Source: Hyaloscypha bicolor E (Eukaryota > Ascomycota > Leotiomycetes > Helotiales > Hyaloscyphaceae). Taken from it: DNA of 64,000 nt. Positions 10,255 to 20,692 of this stretch are shown piece after piece. The notes beneath the pieces are model-generated. The model did not search any database. It had not been told where the DNA came from and saw only the letters and a list, made by a program, of their open reading frames with translations. Both the position numbers and the translations under genes were made by a program. The stretch spans positions 496,001 through 560,000 of the forward strand of contig NW_020194615.1 of NCBI RefSeq assembly GCF_002865645.1. Direction: 5' to 3'. Positions within the stretch are counted from its first letter, which is position 1, and every line of letters starts with the position of its first letter.

Positions 10255-10983
10255 GTACAATCAGGTCAGATTAGTCATCGTCACACGATATTTTGAGACA
10301 ACTAACTCTCTTCTCAATAACTTTACTAATCCTTAACTAAATTTAAATATTTTTAAATTTAAAAAAAGACAATTACAATTTACTTCTATTTAATTAAATA
10401 TTTAAGTATATTTATTTTTATATTATTATATAATTATAAAGCTTTTAAAAGTTTTTTAAAAAATTAAAAGCCTTCTTTAAAACTCTTACTCCTCTTAATT
10501 TTATTAATTTTATTTCTTTAAGATTAATATATATTAATATTTAGCTAGTTTAAAAACTAATCTATTAATCTTATATAATAATAGTAACAAAGTATTAAGC
10601 TATTAGATTTTTAATTCTTAGATTTTCGAGAAAATAAGCGAAAATAAGCGAAAATATACGAAAATATACGAAAATTATAACTTTTAAACTTTAATAACTT
10701 TAAACTTATAAATTTAAATAATATAAAAATTATTTCCCGTAATAAGATTTACTTAAAGATAAATAATTTAAAGTTTTAAAGTTTTATAATAAGTAGATTA
10801 TAATTAATATTAAGTAAAAAATATATAATTTTTATATAATTTATAAATTAATATTAATAAATTATTAATATAATACTATAAGTCTTTTATTTAATAAGAT
10901 TAATATTTTATTATTTTTAATACCAGGATTTTAAACCAAATATTAATAGTATTATTATATAAAAAGTTATAGATTTGTAAACT
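10255..10983. other. AT-rich degenerate stretch, no gene
   Basis: Composition changes abruptly to AT-rich with TpA excess, like the RIP-affected region further right. It probably contains unrecognisable transposon remains. A short tandem repeat lies within. Confidence 0.5.
10631..10676. repeat. 10 bp tandem repeat, about 4.5 units
   Basis: Two units of aaaataagcg are followed by two units of aaaatatacg and a partial fifth unit, read directly from the sequence. Confidence 0.8.
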
Positions 10984-11277
10984 TGTTTGAAACCCAAGTC
11001 ACGTGACGAAGACTTAACTGACCTGATTGTACAAGAATGCGAGATAGCTCCTTCGCAAGGGGCGTGATTAACAAACTCGAAGAGTACTAGAGACACTGAG
11101 AGGGGAGTCAGTTGGGAATGAATACACTGAGCTAAATGGACCGAAATGGTGCGAGGCGTGGAGGAAGAAGAGAAGAAACCGGCAACAGGCATTAGATTCC
11201 TAGACATGTTCCGAGGAAAGTAAAATTTAGAATTTCGGAATGGAAGACGGATTGTGCTTTCAAGTTGACCAGTAACA
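10984..11277 (-). mobile_element. LTR of a Copia-type retrotransposon (likely 3' LTR of a truncated copy)
   Basis: On the minus strand the segment starts TGTTACTGG and ends TTTCAAACA, giving TG..CA ends of 294 bp. It is preceded (11278-11288) by the purine run GAGCGGGAGGA, a polypurine tract of the sort that sits before the 3' LTR. An internal remnant runs to about 11400 and then stops. No second LTR or coding domain is present in the window, so the element is truncated. The segment is not strongly RIP-mutated and includes a GTCACGTGAC site. The Copia assignment rests on the tract and terminal sequence only. Confidence 0.55.
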
Positions 11278-11415
11278 TCCTCCCGCTCGTAAAATACTGA
11301 ACGTGAAGAACTTGGGCTTCAATCGATCGGCAACTCGCCCACAGTAACAAAAGTAAATTTCACATGTAAGACTGAAAGCGAGTAGTAGAAGGAATTATTT
11401 GTGGGACATTAATCA

Positions 11416-12126
11416 GGCAAATTATAAAAAGGACCCCCCCCTTCTACTAAAAAGGACCCCCCCCTAGAATTATATATAGAGCTTTGAGAAGTAATTATTA
11501 GACTTAGATTTAATAGTTTCATAAGACGAGTATACAAAAATATTAGAAGGAAGTAGTATTTTTCATGATCTTTGAGAGAGATAGTACGTAATAAGCCCCC
11601 CTTTTTGCCTAAGAGCTATTATAAGCTCTAAGCTTAATGAAGTTAATACTAGTTAGCTAATGTCGTAATCCGAATCGAGAATCTGGGGTAGGTTAATAAG
11701 GCGGAATAGGGAGTTTTTTGTAAAGTCCCTTGAAGTCACGGGATCTGGCTTGGTTATAAGCCCCCTAGAGCCCAGGATTATTCCTATGCTAAAAGTAAGG
11801 ACCCTAGCTAAGAGATTAAGGGACCTAGTAGAAACCAAAGCAGATACTACTAAATATAAGGCTCTTATTATAGTACTATTACCGTATGATCTCTGGATTT
11901 AGTCTAGTACAATCATTTCGCTTAGTCAGTTCTCACGCTTCACTTGAGTTCTTTTCTAGCTAGCTTTAATTAACTCTATTTATGAGAAATGCAACTTCCT
12001 ACTTTGCGATCTTTACGTACATTAACTCTTTTTTTGGTGGTTTTGGCTATCTAGGGGGGGGGTCCTTTTTAAAATTTTAGGGGGGTCCTTTTTAGTAGAA
12101 GGGGGGGGTCCTTTTTATAATTTGCC
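11416..12126. mobile_element. Non-autonomous DNA element with about 50 bp terminal inverted repeats
   Basis: Both ends carry the same inverted sequence. The left begins ggcaaattataaaaagg; the right end is its reverse complement. Each TIR contains repeated blocks of AAAAAGGA followed by 6-9 C, joined by CTTCTACT: two blocks on the left and three on the right. The interior of about 590 bp has no convincing ORF (a 61-codon open frame at 11653-11838 is probably chance). No clear target duplication is visible at the ends chosen, so the superfamily is open; a degraded or MULE-like MITE is possible. Confidence 0.7.
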
Positions 12127-13140
12127 ATATTGAGGATATACTTTTTAAGCGATTACAAGGGGCAAGAGAGGGACGTGCTTCTTGCCCACCTTTTGTATGC
12201 GTACCGGGGGCTAAAGAATAGCCGAAAAGGGAAGCCTTACTTTACGATAAAATTACAAGAATTAGCTTGCTAAGTACGGGGAGGGGGGCTAGAGTGAAAT
12301 CAAATTCTCAAATGCATAAGCACCCGTTCTAGGGTCTGCCCAGAGAGGGTGCTTATGCATCCTAATGAGAGTTGGCCTCCTGTCATTACCGCTTTGGGCG
12401 TACACCCATGTTTTAGGAATGCTACGCGAGCAGAACAGGGGTATTGCAGGGATTTGCAGGGGCACACTGTTTTCTTTTCAAAACACGAGGCTATGAATTA
12501 GATCTAATAGTCGGACTTAACGTCGCGACTATTAAGAAGCCTAACAGACTCGCTTCAAAACTCGAAGAAATGTTTCAATGGAAACATTCTATGGGCCCAA
12601 GAGCCTTCTATGTACTTCTTCTTTTATGTAGATATCCGAGGAAAGTCATGGTCCGGATCCACCCCCTTGAGGAAGCAGGGGTCGACGAACCCCGTTATCA
12701 TGACTAAGCGGTGAACCTCCATCACCTGAATCTCATTTGAAATCTTCATCCTTCTTCATCACCCTCCAACATCAGTTCGAGAACGCGCCAAGACATTCGA
12801 AGTAGGTCATCAAGCTCCTGGGGTATTCTTAGGGGGTGCACATTCATGAATTGGGAGTTCAGGGCGTCTGGTGCGCCTGTTCGAGTTGGTCAAAGCTGCC
12901 TTTTTGCTCACTGAAATCCTTGCCTCATGACCAAGCGCCATGCGATACCCATGATGGTTGGAATTTGGTTTTGCACTACAGTATAAATAATGGATAGTAT
13001 TGGGCCTTGGCGATTCTTCTCCAAAATTCTCGCCTTCCAAAACCAAAATCATCGCTGAAGGCATCGCTGAATTTTCTGTAGCCCCCCCTAAGCCGCTTAA
13101 CCGGCTTTCATGCGCACGCAACCACTCACTTGGCTGTTTG
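12127..13140. other. Gene-free stretch with a hairpin
   Basis: No gene is supported. Open frames at 12444-12707 (plus, non-ATG start) and 12810-13121 (minus) have no recognisable domain. A perfect hairpin lies at 12312-12360. Confidence 0.4.
12312..12360. repeat. Perfect 14 bp inverted repeat (hairpin)
   Basis: The arms atgcataagcaccc (12312-12325) and its exact complement (12347-12360) flank a 21-base loop. It could be a tiny transposon remnant or a structured transcript. Confidence 0.7.
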
Positions 13141-13452
13141 CTACATCAGCAAACACCTCCCTCTCCCAAATTTTGCGGTATTATCTGCAGCAATAAACCG
13201 ATCGCCAATTCCATAATCCAGCTTCCCCTCACCCTCAAGCACAAATTCAGGATATCTTGCCCAATACACTTCCGCCGCAAGCCTCTGCCTCTTATCCTTC
13301 AAGTCCGCCACAAACAACCGCATCTGCTCTCTCCTATCCCTTGACATTCCTCCTTCAAGCTCCTTTCTCAAGGCGTTGACATCGCGCCCGATGAATGGGG
13401 AGCGCTGTTTCATTACTCCGAGGAACTCGACAGAGTGTTGAAAGTAGGACAT
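13141..13452 (-). CDS. Small hypothetical protein
   Basis: A 103-codon frame from the ATG at 13452 begins MSYFQHSVEFLGVMKQ and continues with a charged helical region (RKELEGGMSRDRREQMRL...) and an aromatic segment EVYWARYPEFVLEG. It ends GRGRCLLM. An in-frame ATG at 13620 would lengthen it to 159 residues, but that extension is low-complexity and not protein-like, so I prefer 13452. No domain or signal peptide is evident and I do not recognise it. It is divergent from the gene at 14362, with 909 bp between. Confidence 0.5.
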   Translation of the reverse strand: MSYFQHSVEFLGVMKQRSPFIGRDVNALRKELEGGMSRDRREQMRLFVADLKDKRQRLAAEVYWARYPEFVLEGEGKLDYGIGDRFIAADNTAKFGRGRCLLM

Positions 13453-14361
13453 TGTTTGGAGTGGGAGACAAGATATTGTGGGACTACGAAACTCGTTCTC
13501 GATATAGAGCGGAGGGATTGAGGGATATTTTGTTTGCCGGAGAAAGTTGTGCTCGCAGATGGTGGTTGTTGCAGTGCTATTGTGGTGGACGGAGTGCTTT
13601 TCTTTTTGGTAAGGCTGCATTCTCGAGTCTTGAATGAGATGCTTTGTTTGATGGCTTGATACCTTCGGAAACGTTAAATGTCTGCTTGGCAATTTAAGCC
13701 TAGCGTTGAAGTTCAACTTGAGTTTTTGAAGTGTCTCTATGTCGCAATGGAGAGAATGTTGACATTCACATGTTACTCAAAAGTGAATGAATTAGCTTCC
13801 AGGTATGAGTTATCCCTCGTCGCAAAACAAATTCGGTCATTGTATCATCACAGCTGATTCATGCATTCAAACCAGATATCAGCAAGCTTGCTCCACGAAA
13901 ACTCTCGATGAGAACATGTAACTCCATCGCCTTGATTTGTATGAAGCTTGGGGAGATGATCATTGAGTTTTTTTTTTAGCCCACAGGAACTACTAGGCAG
14001 TATGTTCGACATCTTTTGCAAATGTAACTCCATTCTTTGCGAGAACTTTCCTGACAATGAAACAGCTATTGAGAGCGAGTAATATCTGATGTGATGTTGA
14101 GTGGAAGAAGAAAAGCGCTCCGATTGCTCCAAAGTACCCTTGAACATTTGAGGGGTGCGCAAGTGCTTTGGCACAGTGAATTCTTGGAGGGTGACTGCAG
14201 ATTTTACCACGTGCTGCCATTTGAGGCAAAGGTCGAGTGAATCGTCCACACCTCGCCCCGTCTAATTTTCCAGGCTCCCCCTTCGCCAAAACATTCAGAA
14301 TATATCACGATCTGCGTCGGCCATCCTCAACGCTACTACAACACTCATCCCCTCATTCAAG
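13453..14361. other. Intergenic, divergent promoter region
   Basis: These 909 bp lie between divergent starts. The open frames seen on the minus strand (13848-14249) lack an ATG and a domain. No structured element was noticed. Confidence 0.45.
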
Positions 14362-15913
14362 ATGTCTTCGAGGTCTTCCAACTCCTCGGACAAAACACCG
14401 CTCATCGTTTCTCTCGAGAACCCTGCAGTGGATCCGATATCAACCGCGATGTCCTACCAGACAATACGCGTTAGCTGCGGTGACGAATATCTGGATATCG
14501 AACTTCGGCGAACTCTCCGACTTCCCCCTGATGATGCTCTTCGCAGTGTACCTGCGGGATTTGGTTGCTTCCCGATCTACCTCGTTGACCAGTATACCTC
14601 GAAGCTTCCCAAGTCGGTCAAAGGAGGGGCTTTCATACCAATATATCGTACGTTTCCGAATTAACGTAGCTTATCAGGTTCACGGTGAATATATCGCTTT
14701 CGAAAGCTGTTCTTGCTGACGGGGGTTCGGACAGAACGAGAAGCAATGTGGATCAGCTTCAACTGTGTCCGTCCTTTCGCAGTGAAGATCTATGCAAACG
14801 ATCTGAACATCATCTCCGGCAAGCCCAACGTTCCAAGCCCACCACCAGAAAAAGCTCCCTTGATGAGGCGACTATCAATCTCTTTACAAGGACAAGCACC
14901 ATCGGCATTCCCAAGACCGATACCACAAGACTATGTCATACCTCCAAAGCAGCGCTGGATCGATGGCATTGTCAAGTTGGATGGCATCGCGGAGCAGTTC
15001 GTCGCAAGCCCCATCGATGCAGCTAGCGGTCCAGTGGAAAGGAAAATCGTACCAGTCAAGATCAATTTCGAGATTACTCCGACGAAGAACAAGAACATGT
15101 GGGTATACGTGGAGCTGGCAAATGAGCCAACGGTGCCAACGTTGAGGCTTGAAGCAAACGCCAGAGAGAATGTGCGGCAGCTGATTGACGAGATGCTGAC
15201 GAAGATGGCGATACCGTTGAGGAAGGTTCTTCGGATCTCGTTTGAGGGTGATACAGTTGGTCCTTGTAAGCACAGTAGTTTCTTATTGTGAGACCTGCTG
15301 ATGTGTCCAGTTGATACCCTCGACAGTCTCGAAGCTTCCAGGGTATGCTCTCTTCCCGTCCATATCTTCTCTCCACGTCTCATTTACTGAAGAACTATGG
15401 CAGGGCGACACGATCTACGTCTATCTCGACCAGCAAAGCAGCGCATCCGGCCATGGACTCGGAGCTGGAACAACTGCCGGAAAACCCGTACCAACGTCTC
15501 GCCGCAGCCCCACGAAAGGACTCAATAAGTCACAATGGGGAGGAGTTGAGCAAATCATACATCAAGACTTTATGCCCTCCACCGAATGGGACACTAAGAA
15601 CCGAATTCTGTTCCCAGTCTACCTGGTTCGAGCCTGCGACTTCAAGGCAATCACTGGCTTTGACCCGCCTTCGACACCTGTCACCGCTGCAGCATATGCC
15701 AGACATAATTTTGAATTCAATGAGAAATACATAGAGCCGGGCATGGTTGAAGAACTTATCGCGGATGGAGAGGAGGAAAATGAAGGGAAAGAGAATCGAC
15801 GACCACAGGGGGAGGAAAATGTCTACGAACTACCAGCTTTCGATGAGGACTTTCTGGGCATTGAACTGAACCCACAGCAAGCGAAGCATTTGAGCATTAG
15901 AAATTTTGTCTAA
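14362..15913 (+). CDS. Conserved uncharacterised fungal protein (PIYQREAMW / QDYV...QFV family)
   Basis: Four exons join in phase: 14362-14647, 14735-15265, a 32 bp microexon 15311-15342, and 15404-15913. The introns are 87, 45 and 61 bp (GTACGT, GTAAGC and GTATGC donors), giving 452 residues. The splice at the first junction restores IPIYQREAMWISF, and further on come KIYANDLNIISGKP, QDYVIPPKQRWIDGI and AEQFVASP. I know these blocks from a widespread fungal family of unknown function, some members of which carry ubiquitin-like regions. A middle part (TLRLEANARENVRQLIDEMLTK) is helical and the C-terminus is acidic. There is no signal peptide, membrane helix or catalytic motif that I can name. 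The consistent phase across three introns supports an active gene. Confidence 0.82.
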
Positions 15914-16312
15914 GGACTTGGCTGTCTTTCCTTGCTTGAGGAGATACGGATTTATTGCTGAAGCTACCACTTGGCGGGATGAGCAGGTTTGGGCAGTGTT
16001 GTTGAAAAGGTTGCCTCAGTATTGCAGAATCTATTACCTAGGCTTTCTCAAAATGTGCAGGTCAACATTTTAGGGGCGTGGAGCGTTCCTTGTGAAGATT
16101 CGCCAACTATTGCTAGAAGGAGCGATCCAGAAGAACACTTCTTTTCCACACTTCCATTGCTGCCCCCTACTTTCGGCATACTGTACAAAACCTTTTCAGT
16201 GACTTCGGTGCCATTTCCGAGGCTCCCATAGATGACAAAACTATTTGGTACAACAAGATCATGGCTGGAGGTTTATTCTGGTTAAACAATGCAAGAAACA
16301 ACCGCGTCCCGC
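15914..16312. other. Convergent intergenic region
   Basis: These 399 bp lie between two converging genes, so they carry both 3' ends. No further gene is supported. Confidence 0.5.
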
Positions 16313-17497
16313 TCAATTTACCCCACCGAAAGGATTCCAGCCGGTTCCTACCAACTCGATGGTTTTCTTTGTCGCTGCATCCAAGTCACCCTTCTGCAAT
16401 CCGATCTTTTCATTATCCAACCCCCTCCTGGACTCATAATCCCCATCCCCGTTCGGATAAAAGTTCCGTGAATACATCGCTCTCGCAAACCCCAATCTCT
16501 GACCCTGTTTCAAGTCTGCCAGGCCCTTCGCATACCTCTCGTCGCTTTTTTCGAACGTGATCTCCCAATCCGCGTCAGTTGTCCCCATGATTCGATGAAC
16601 ACTATCTAACATCTCCCTCTGGCTAACCAAGAAACTCGAAATGTAAAATGGCTTGTTCTTCCAGCTCGAGACAGTTGCCGACTTGTCGTTCTCATCTTCA
16701 GGCAACTCCTTCAAGCTCAACAGCCCAGCAAGAGCCGTTCCACATTGCTCCCAGGTAGTGGTATTAATCCTCGTGTTCCCATCATCGAAGAAAGTAGCTT
16801 TCTTAGTTTTGATGTCAATACCATAACACGGCTCTCCAAGCCCAAGACTCCATTCGTACCTAATCAAAATGAGGATATATAAGCTCAAGCTCTTCCAGGG
16901 TGGGCTTAGGAGCGGCGAGGATGGAAAAGGTGGGATGAGGACTGGATGAGTTAAGGAGAACGCTGACTTACCAGAACCCACAGACCATACTAACCCAAGA
17001 GGAAACGCCCGTCGCTTCAATCTCAGCATTCCGCTGGATACAACTCAAGCCCTGCAGATTCTCCTCACACAGCTTCCGGTTCTCAACATCTGCGCCGTAG
17101 TTGTTGGGCATCACGTAAGGGATTCCTGCTTTCGCTGCTGCGGCCACCAGCTTACTGTGCGTGTCTGATGGTCCTTGAGCGGCGAGAGTAATGACGAGGA
17201 ACTGCTGGCCCTGGAGGGCCGACACGATGGAAGCTTCGTCACCATAGTTTACTCGAGCGACCTTGATGCCGTCAACGAATTTGCTTGTGCTCTCTTCGCG
17301 AGTTATCGCTGTCACGGTGTGTTTTCCGGTTTTGAGGAGGGCTTCGGCAAAGCGCTTGCCGACATTACCTCCAGCCTAGAATATATCAGTGCTTGATTTG
17401 AAGATGGGCGGGAAATGTGGCTAACTCCGACAATGGCAACCCTTTCAATGCGGTTGATGAAGCCAGCAGGCTGGTCTTTAGCATACTCTGGAACCAT
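16313..17497 (-). CDS. NmrA-like / isoflavone-reductase-type NAD(P)-binding protein
   Basis: This is a predicted atypical short-chain dehydrogenase or redox sensor of 340 residues, cytosolic. Three exons join in phase: 17497-17426, 17375-16972 and 16859-16313; introns are 17376-17425 and 16860-16971. Splicing exon 1 to exon 2 creates the Rossmann dinucleotide loop VAIVGAGGNVGKRF (Gly at 24, 26-27 and 30), followed by LLKTGKHTVTAITRE as the second strand. Later segments typical of the family are LVAAAAKAGIPYVMPNNYG and GVSSWVSMVCGFWYEWSLG. Residues that would fix a substrate cannot be assigned. NmrA-like regulators and isoflavone-reductase-like enzymes are hard to separate by sequence. The ATG at 17497 is the first in frame; longer frames start at TTG. 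Confidence 0.88.
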
Positions 17498-18008
17498 TGT
17501 TCTTGTCGAGGGGTAGGTGTAATTTTTGACTTTCGATTTTCTTGAACGAGAAGAAGTCAAAGGATGAATTTGATGCTGGGAAACAATCGAGCATCATCCC
17601 TCATTTATATATCTTCCCACAACGTTGTCAGGCTGCTTTGTCTGTGGTTGCCTTCGCCTGGAGTTAAGAACGCTAACATCCGACCAAACTCGGAGGGATC
17701 TTCAAATAACATTACTAAGTCAGGAAATTTGGTTTGGGGTGTTATCCCCTAAGTCCTTTCAGCCCGCACCTTCCTTCATGTTGAAAACTACGTCACGATC
17801 CAGCTCGGAGCCCGAAGCTGTCCGTTGCATGGTAGTGGCGTTAGGGATGGTAAAATTGAGCTGTGTATTTTAGGACTTGAGCACATAATAATACATTATA
17901 AGCCGCTTGACTTGATTATACAAATATTACAGTATTTCCTTACGAAGTTTAGACAGGGGGTTCTAGCCAATAGGAGCACCGAGCAAGAATATTAGAATTT
18001 GTGCCTTA
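17498..18008. other. Intergenic, no gene seen
   Basis: This stretch holds the promoter of the NmrA-like gene and then increasingly AT-rich sequence up to the MITE. No supported ORF is present. Confidence 0.45.
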
Positions 18009-18247
18009 CGATGGTACAGCTGGTATGTTTTGGTCCCTGTTTTTTGCAGGGGTCGCAGCTCTTCCTAGCAATGCCACCACAACAATCCAAAAATTTCTGG
18101 GAAACATGTATTCTTATATTTACCTAGTCTTAAGGAGCATATACTTGTTTTTATAATTTTTTTTCGTCCAAAACTACAAGAGTTACGTCGTGTTGAAGTT
18201 GCACCCCCCCTGTCGACAGGGGCCAAAACATACCAGCTGTACCATCG
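18009..18247. mobile_element. MITE with terminal inverted repeats and TA flanks (Tc1/mariner-like)
   Basis: The left end CGATGGTACAGCTGGTATG and the right end are exact complements over about 26 bases and match further with one change. The 239 bp element is bordered by TA on both sides (18007-18008 and 18248-18249), the classic target of Tc1/mariner-type transposases. No coding capacity is present, so it would need a transposase elsewhere. Confidence 0.75.
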
Positions 18248-19314
18248 TAAATTATACTCGGTTTATATTTGGAGCATATGTGATTTTATGCAATGAGTTC
18301 TGCAATACGTATTTGACGACTTGATGATTACATAATTACCCCGGACTTGATTATTATATAACGGACGTAATTACAAATCGCCTATTCCTCAGTGGCTCGG
18401 TGCCTGACGCTAATCCCAGATCGAACTGAAATGCTGATCTGATGCTTGATAATTAGCCACCTCCTGCCTTGGCGCCAGAAGCGAGGTGGTCCCTGAAAAA
18501 GGTAAGCGAGGACGATCGCGAGTATACGAGTTGGGGTTAGCACAGGGAGAAGGCCTGTGGAGCAAATAACTGTGGCCCTACGCCGTACAAACACGGAGGT
18601 AGCTGTTTTGGACTACATGATAGTGTTCCTGCAAATGTTTGCTGCTTAAAGTGGCTCACTGTAACCAGACTCGCTCCTGCCAGGCCGAGCTCCAGCATTT
18701 GCGCACGGCGGGCCCGCGGCTTCACACGCAGAAAATAATTGACGATCGTTACATGAACAACCGACTCTTCTTCTACTTTTCTAATGTCACCGTACGCCCC
18801 TCAGCAGAAGCCTTCAACTTCAGTCCATCACGAGTTCTCGAATCCCATTGCTTGAATTTTACACCATTCAAATCTGTGCTCGGGAAATCAACCTCCTTGG
18901 AGGCGTCTTTCGACATTTCTCAGCTAAAAGGGAGAACATATTCCGCATTGGATGTTGATCAGCAATTGCAGCGGAATCGTCGAATAGGGGGAGGCTTTAA
19001 AATCACAAAAGTCACGTGATGTTACCAAGATCAGAACAGCTTCCCCCTATTTATCAAGAGCAAAAGCTTCGGCGAAGGGACTGCGGCAAATATCCAACAA
19101 CCAAGTGGCCATTGTCTCACTTACGGGATTGGTGAACTTCTGCGGGACACCGAAGCTACGGAAATACCCCACTTCTATCGATGTCGTGATCGTGGCATTT
19201 GTAATCCTTACTATAATATCTCATCAGCCTTCAGAGATTCCATCTATGAAAGAAACGTTGAACCCAGCTCCAGATTTCTTCTGCCTATAACTGGATTCCA
19301 GAAGCATCGTCAAA
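18248..19314. other. Gene-free stretch before the monooxygenase relic
   Basis: No gene is supported. Open frames here (for example 18639-19019) lack domains. A TCACGTGA site occurs at about 19012-19019. Confidence 0.4.
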
Positions 19315-20499
19315 ATGGCGGACTCAAAGGGCTCCAAACCGCCCCAACTCCATCTCACGGCTTTCATGCGGCCAGCGAACCTGCACACTGGTGCATGGCG
19401 GTATCCGGGAGCGTACCCAGATGCCAATTTCAACTTTGATCACATCAAATCATTCATTCAAAAACTTGAAGCTGCGAAATTCGATGCTTTCTTCATGGCG
19501 GATCACTTGGCGGTCCTCAACATGCCAGTCGAGGCGCTAAAGCGAAGCCACACAGTAACCTCTTTCGAACCATTCACACTGCTCTCTGCATTGTCAGTTG
19601 TGACAGAGAAAATCGGTTTGGCAGCAACGGCATCAACGACATACGACGAACCATATCATATCGCTCGTCGCTTTGCATCTCTGGATCATCTCAGCAACGG
19701 TCGTGCTGCATGGAATATCGTCACTACCGGAAACCCGGAATCGGCTAAGAACTTCGGGCGTGAGGACCATGTAGAGCATGGTTCTCGCTATAAACGAGCA
19801 CGGGAGTTCTGCGATGTTGTGACTGGATTGTGGGATAGCTTCGCCGATGATGCATTCATCAGAGACCAAGAGAGGGGAATATTTTTCGACCCGGAGAAAA
19901 TGCATGTTCTGAATCACAAAGGCGATGACCTGAACGTGAAAGGGCCGTTGCTGCTGACCGGGATTGGACTCATCTCAAGATTTTGCCAGCTGCTCTTATC
20001 GTCATTGGTGACTCACTCGAGAATGCTCAAGCCAAACGGCTCAAGTTGGACAGCCTGGTACATTATGACAGTGCGATTGCATCTTTGTTAATAGCCTTGG
20101 GATCTGATGCCTCAGGTTTCGACCCTGACAGCCCACTGCCAACCGATTTACCAGAAACCAACGCAAGCAAGCAAGACAAGCCAAGCTTCGGTGATAAAGC
20201 TTGCAGAGAAGGAGAAGCTGACTATGCGGCAGCTTGCTTAGCGGCTAGGAGGCTATTCAGGACATGCATTTGTTGGAACTCCAGAGAATATTGCAGACGA
20301 GATGGGGACTTGGCTAGCAGAGGAAGCAGCTGATGGTTTTACGGTCGTTTTCCCGTTTCTACTTCAAGGCTTGGATGATGTTATTTATCGTTTGGTTCCT
20401 GAACTGCAGCGGAGAGGCCTCTTTCGGAAGGAGTATGAGGGGAACACTTTAAGGGAACATCTTGGTCTTCCGAGACCAAAGAACCGCTTCTTCGAATGA
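19315..20499 (+). pseudogene. Decayed bacterial-luciferase-like flavin monooxygenase (NtaA/SnaA/DszA type)
   Basis: An intact gene would encode an FMNH2-dependent monooxygenase of about 450 residues. The first frame (from the ATG at 19315) gives the normal N-terminal half: LTAFMRPANLHTGAWRYPGA, FFMADHLAVLNM, STTYDEPYHIARRFASLDHL, GRAAWNIVTTGNP and NFGR. After VKGPL the sequence jumps to another frame at WTHLKILPAALIVIGDSLE, so about 65 residues of the core are missing. The second frame gives LDSLVHYDSAIASLLIALG and FDPDSPLP..LPETNASK. A further shift near 20180 leads to KLTMRQLA, then TAG at a Gln position, then GGYSGHAFVGTPENIADEM and the normal C-terminal REHLGLPRPKNRFF. One deletion, two frame changes and one stop make this a clear pseudogene. 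The ends are well preserved, so decay is recent. Confidence 0.85.
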
Positions 20500-20692
20500 G
20501 ACAGAGATTTCAAGGTATCATTTGAATCATACTGCAGGCCTTGAAGGGTAGGGAGGTTATGTTATTATGTCTTTGTCAATGGGTCGGAAATGCTGGACTC
20601 AACGATTTATATTTCTATATCCTAGGTGGGAAAAATTATTTGGCTTCCACCGAATGCTCCGTAGTCACTCTGCCTTCACCTCCGTTTGTTGA

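Noticed and set aside
12444..13121. Open frames 12444-12707 (plus) and 12810-13121 (minus)
   Set aside because: The first lacks an ATG, the second has no protein-like pattern; both lie in transposon-littered DNA.
13848..14249. 133-codon open frame on the minus strand
   Set aside because: No ATG start and it lies in the promoter region of the gene at 14362.
6886..17497. A secondary-metabolite gene cluster (P450, NmrA-like protein, Zn2Cys6 regulator)
   Set aside because: No polyketide, peptide or terpene synthase is present and the genes are spread among unrelated ones and transposons.
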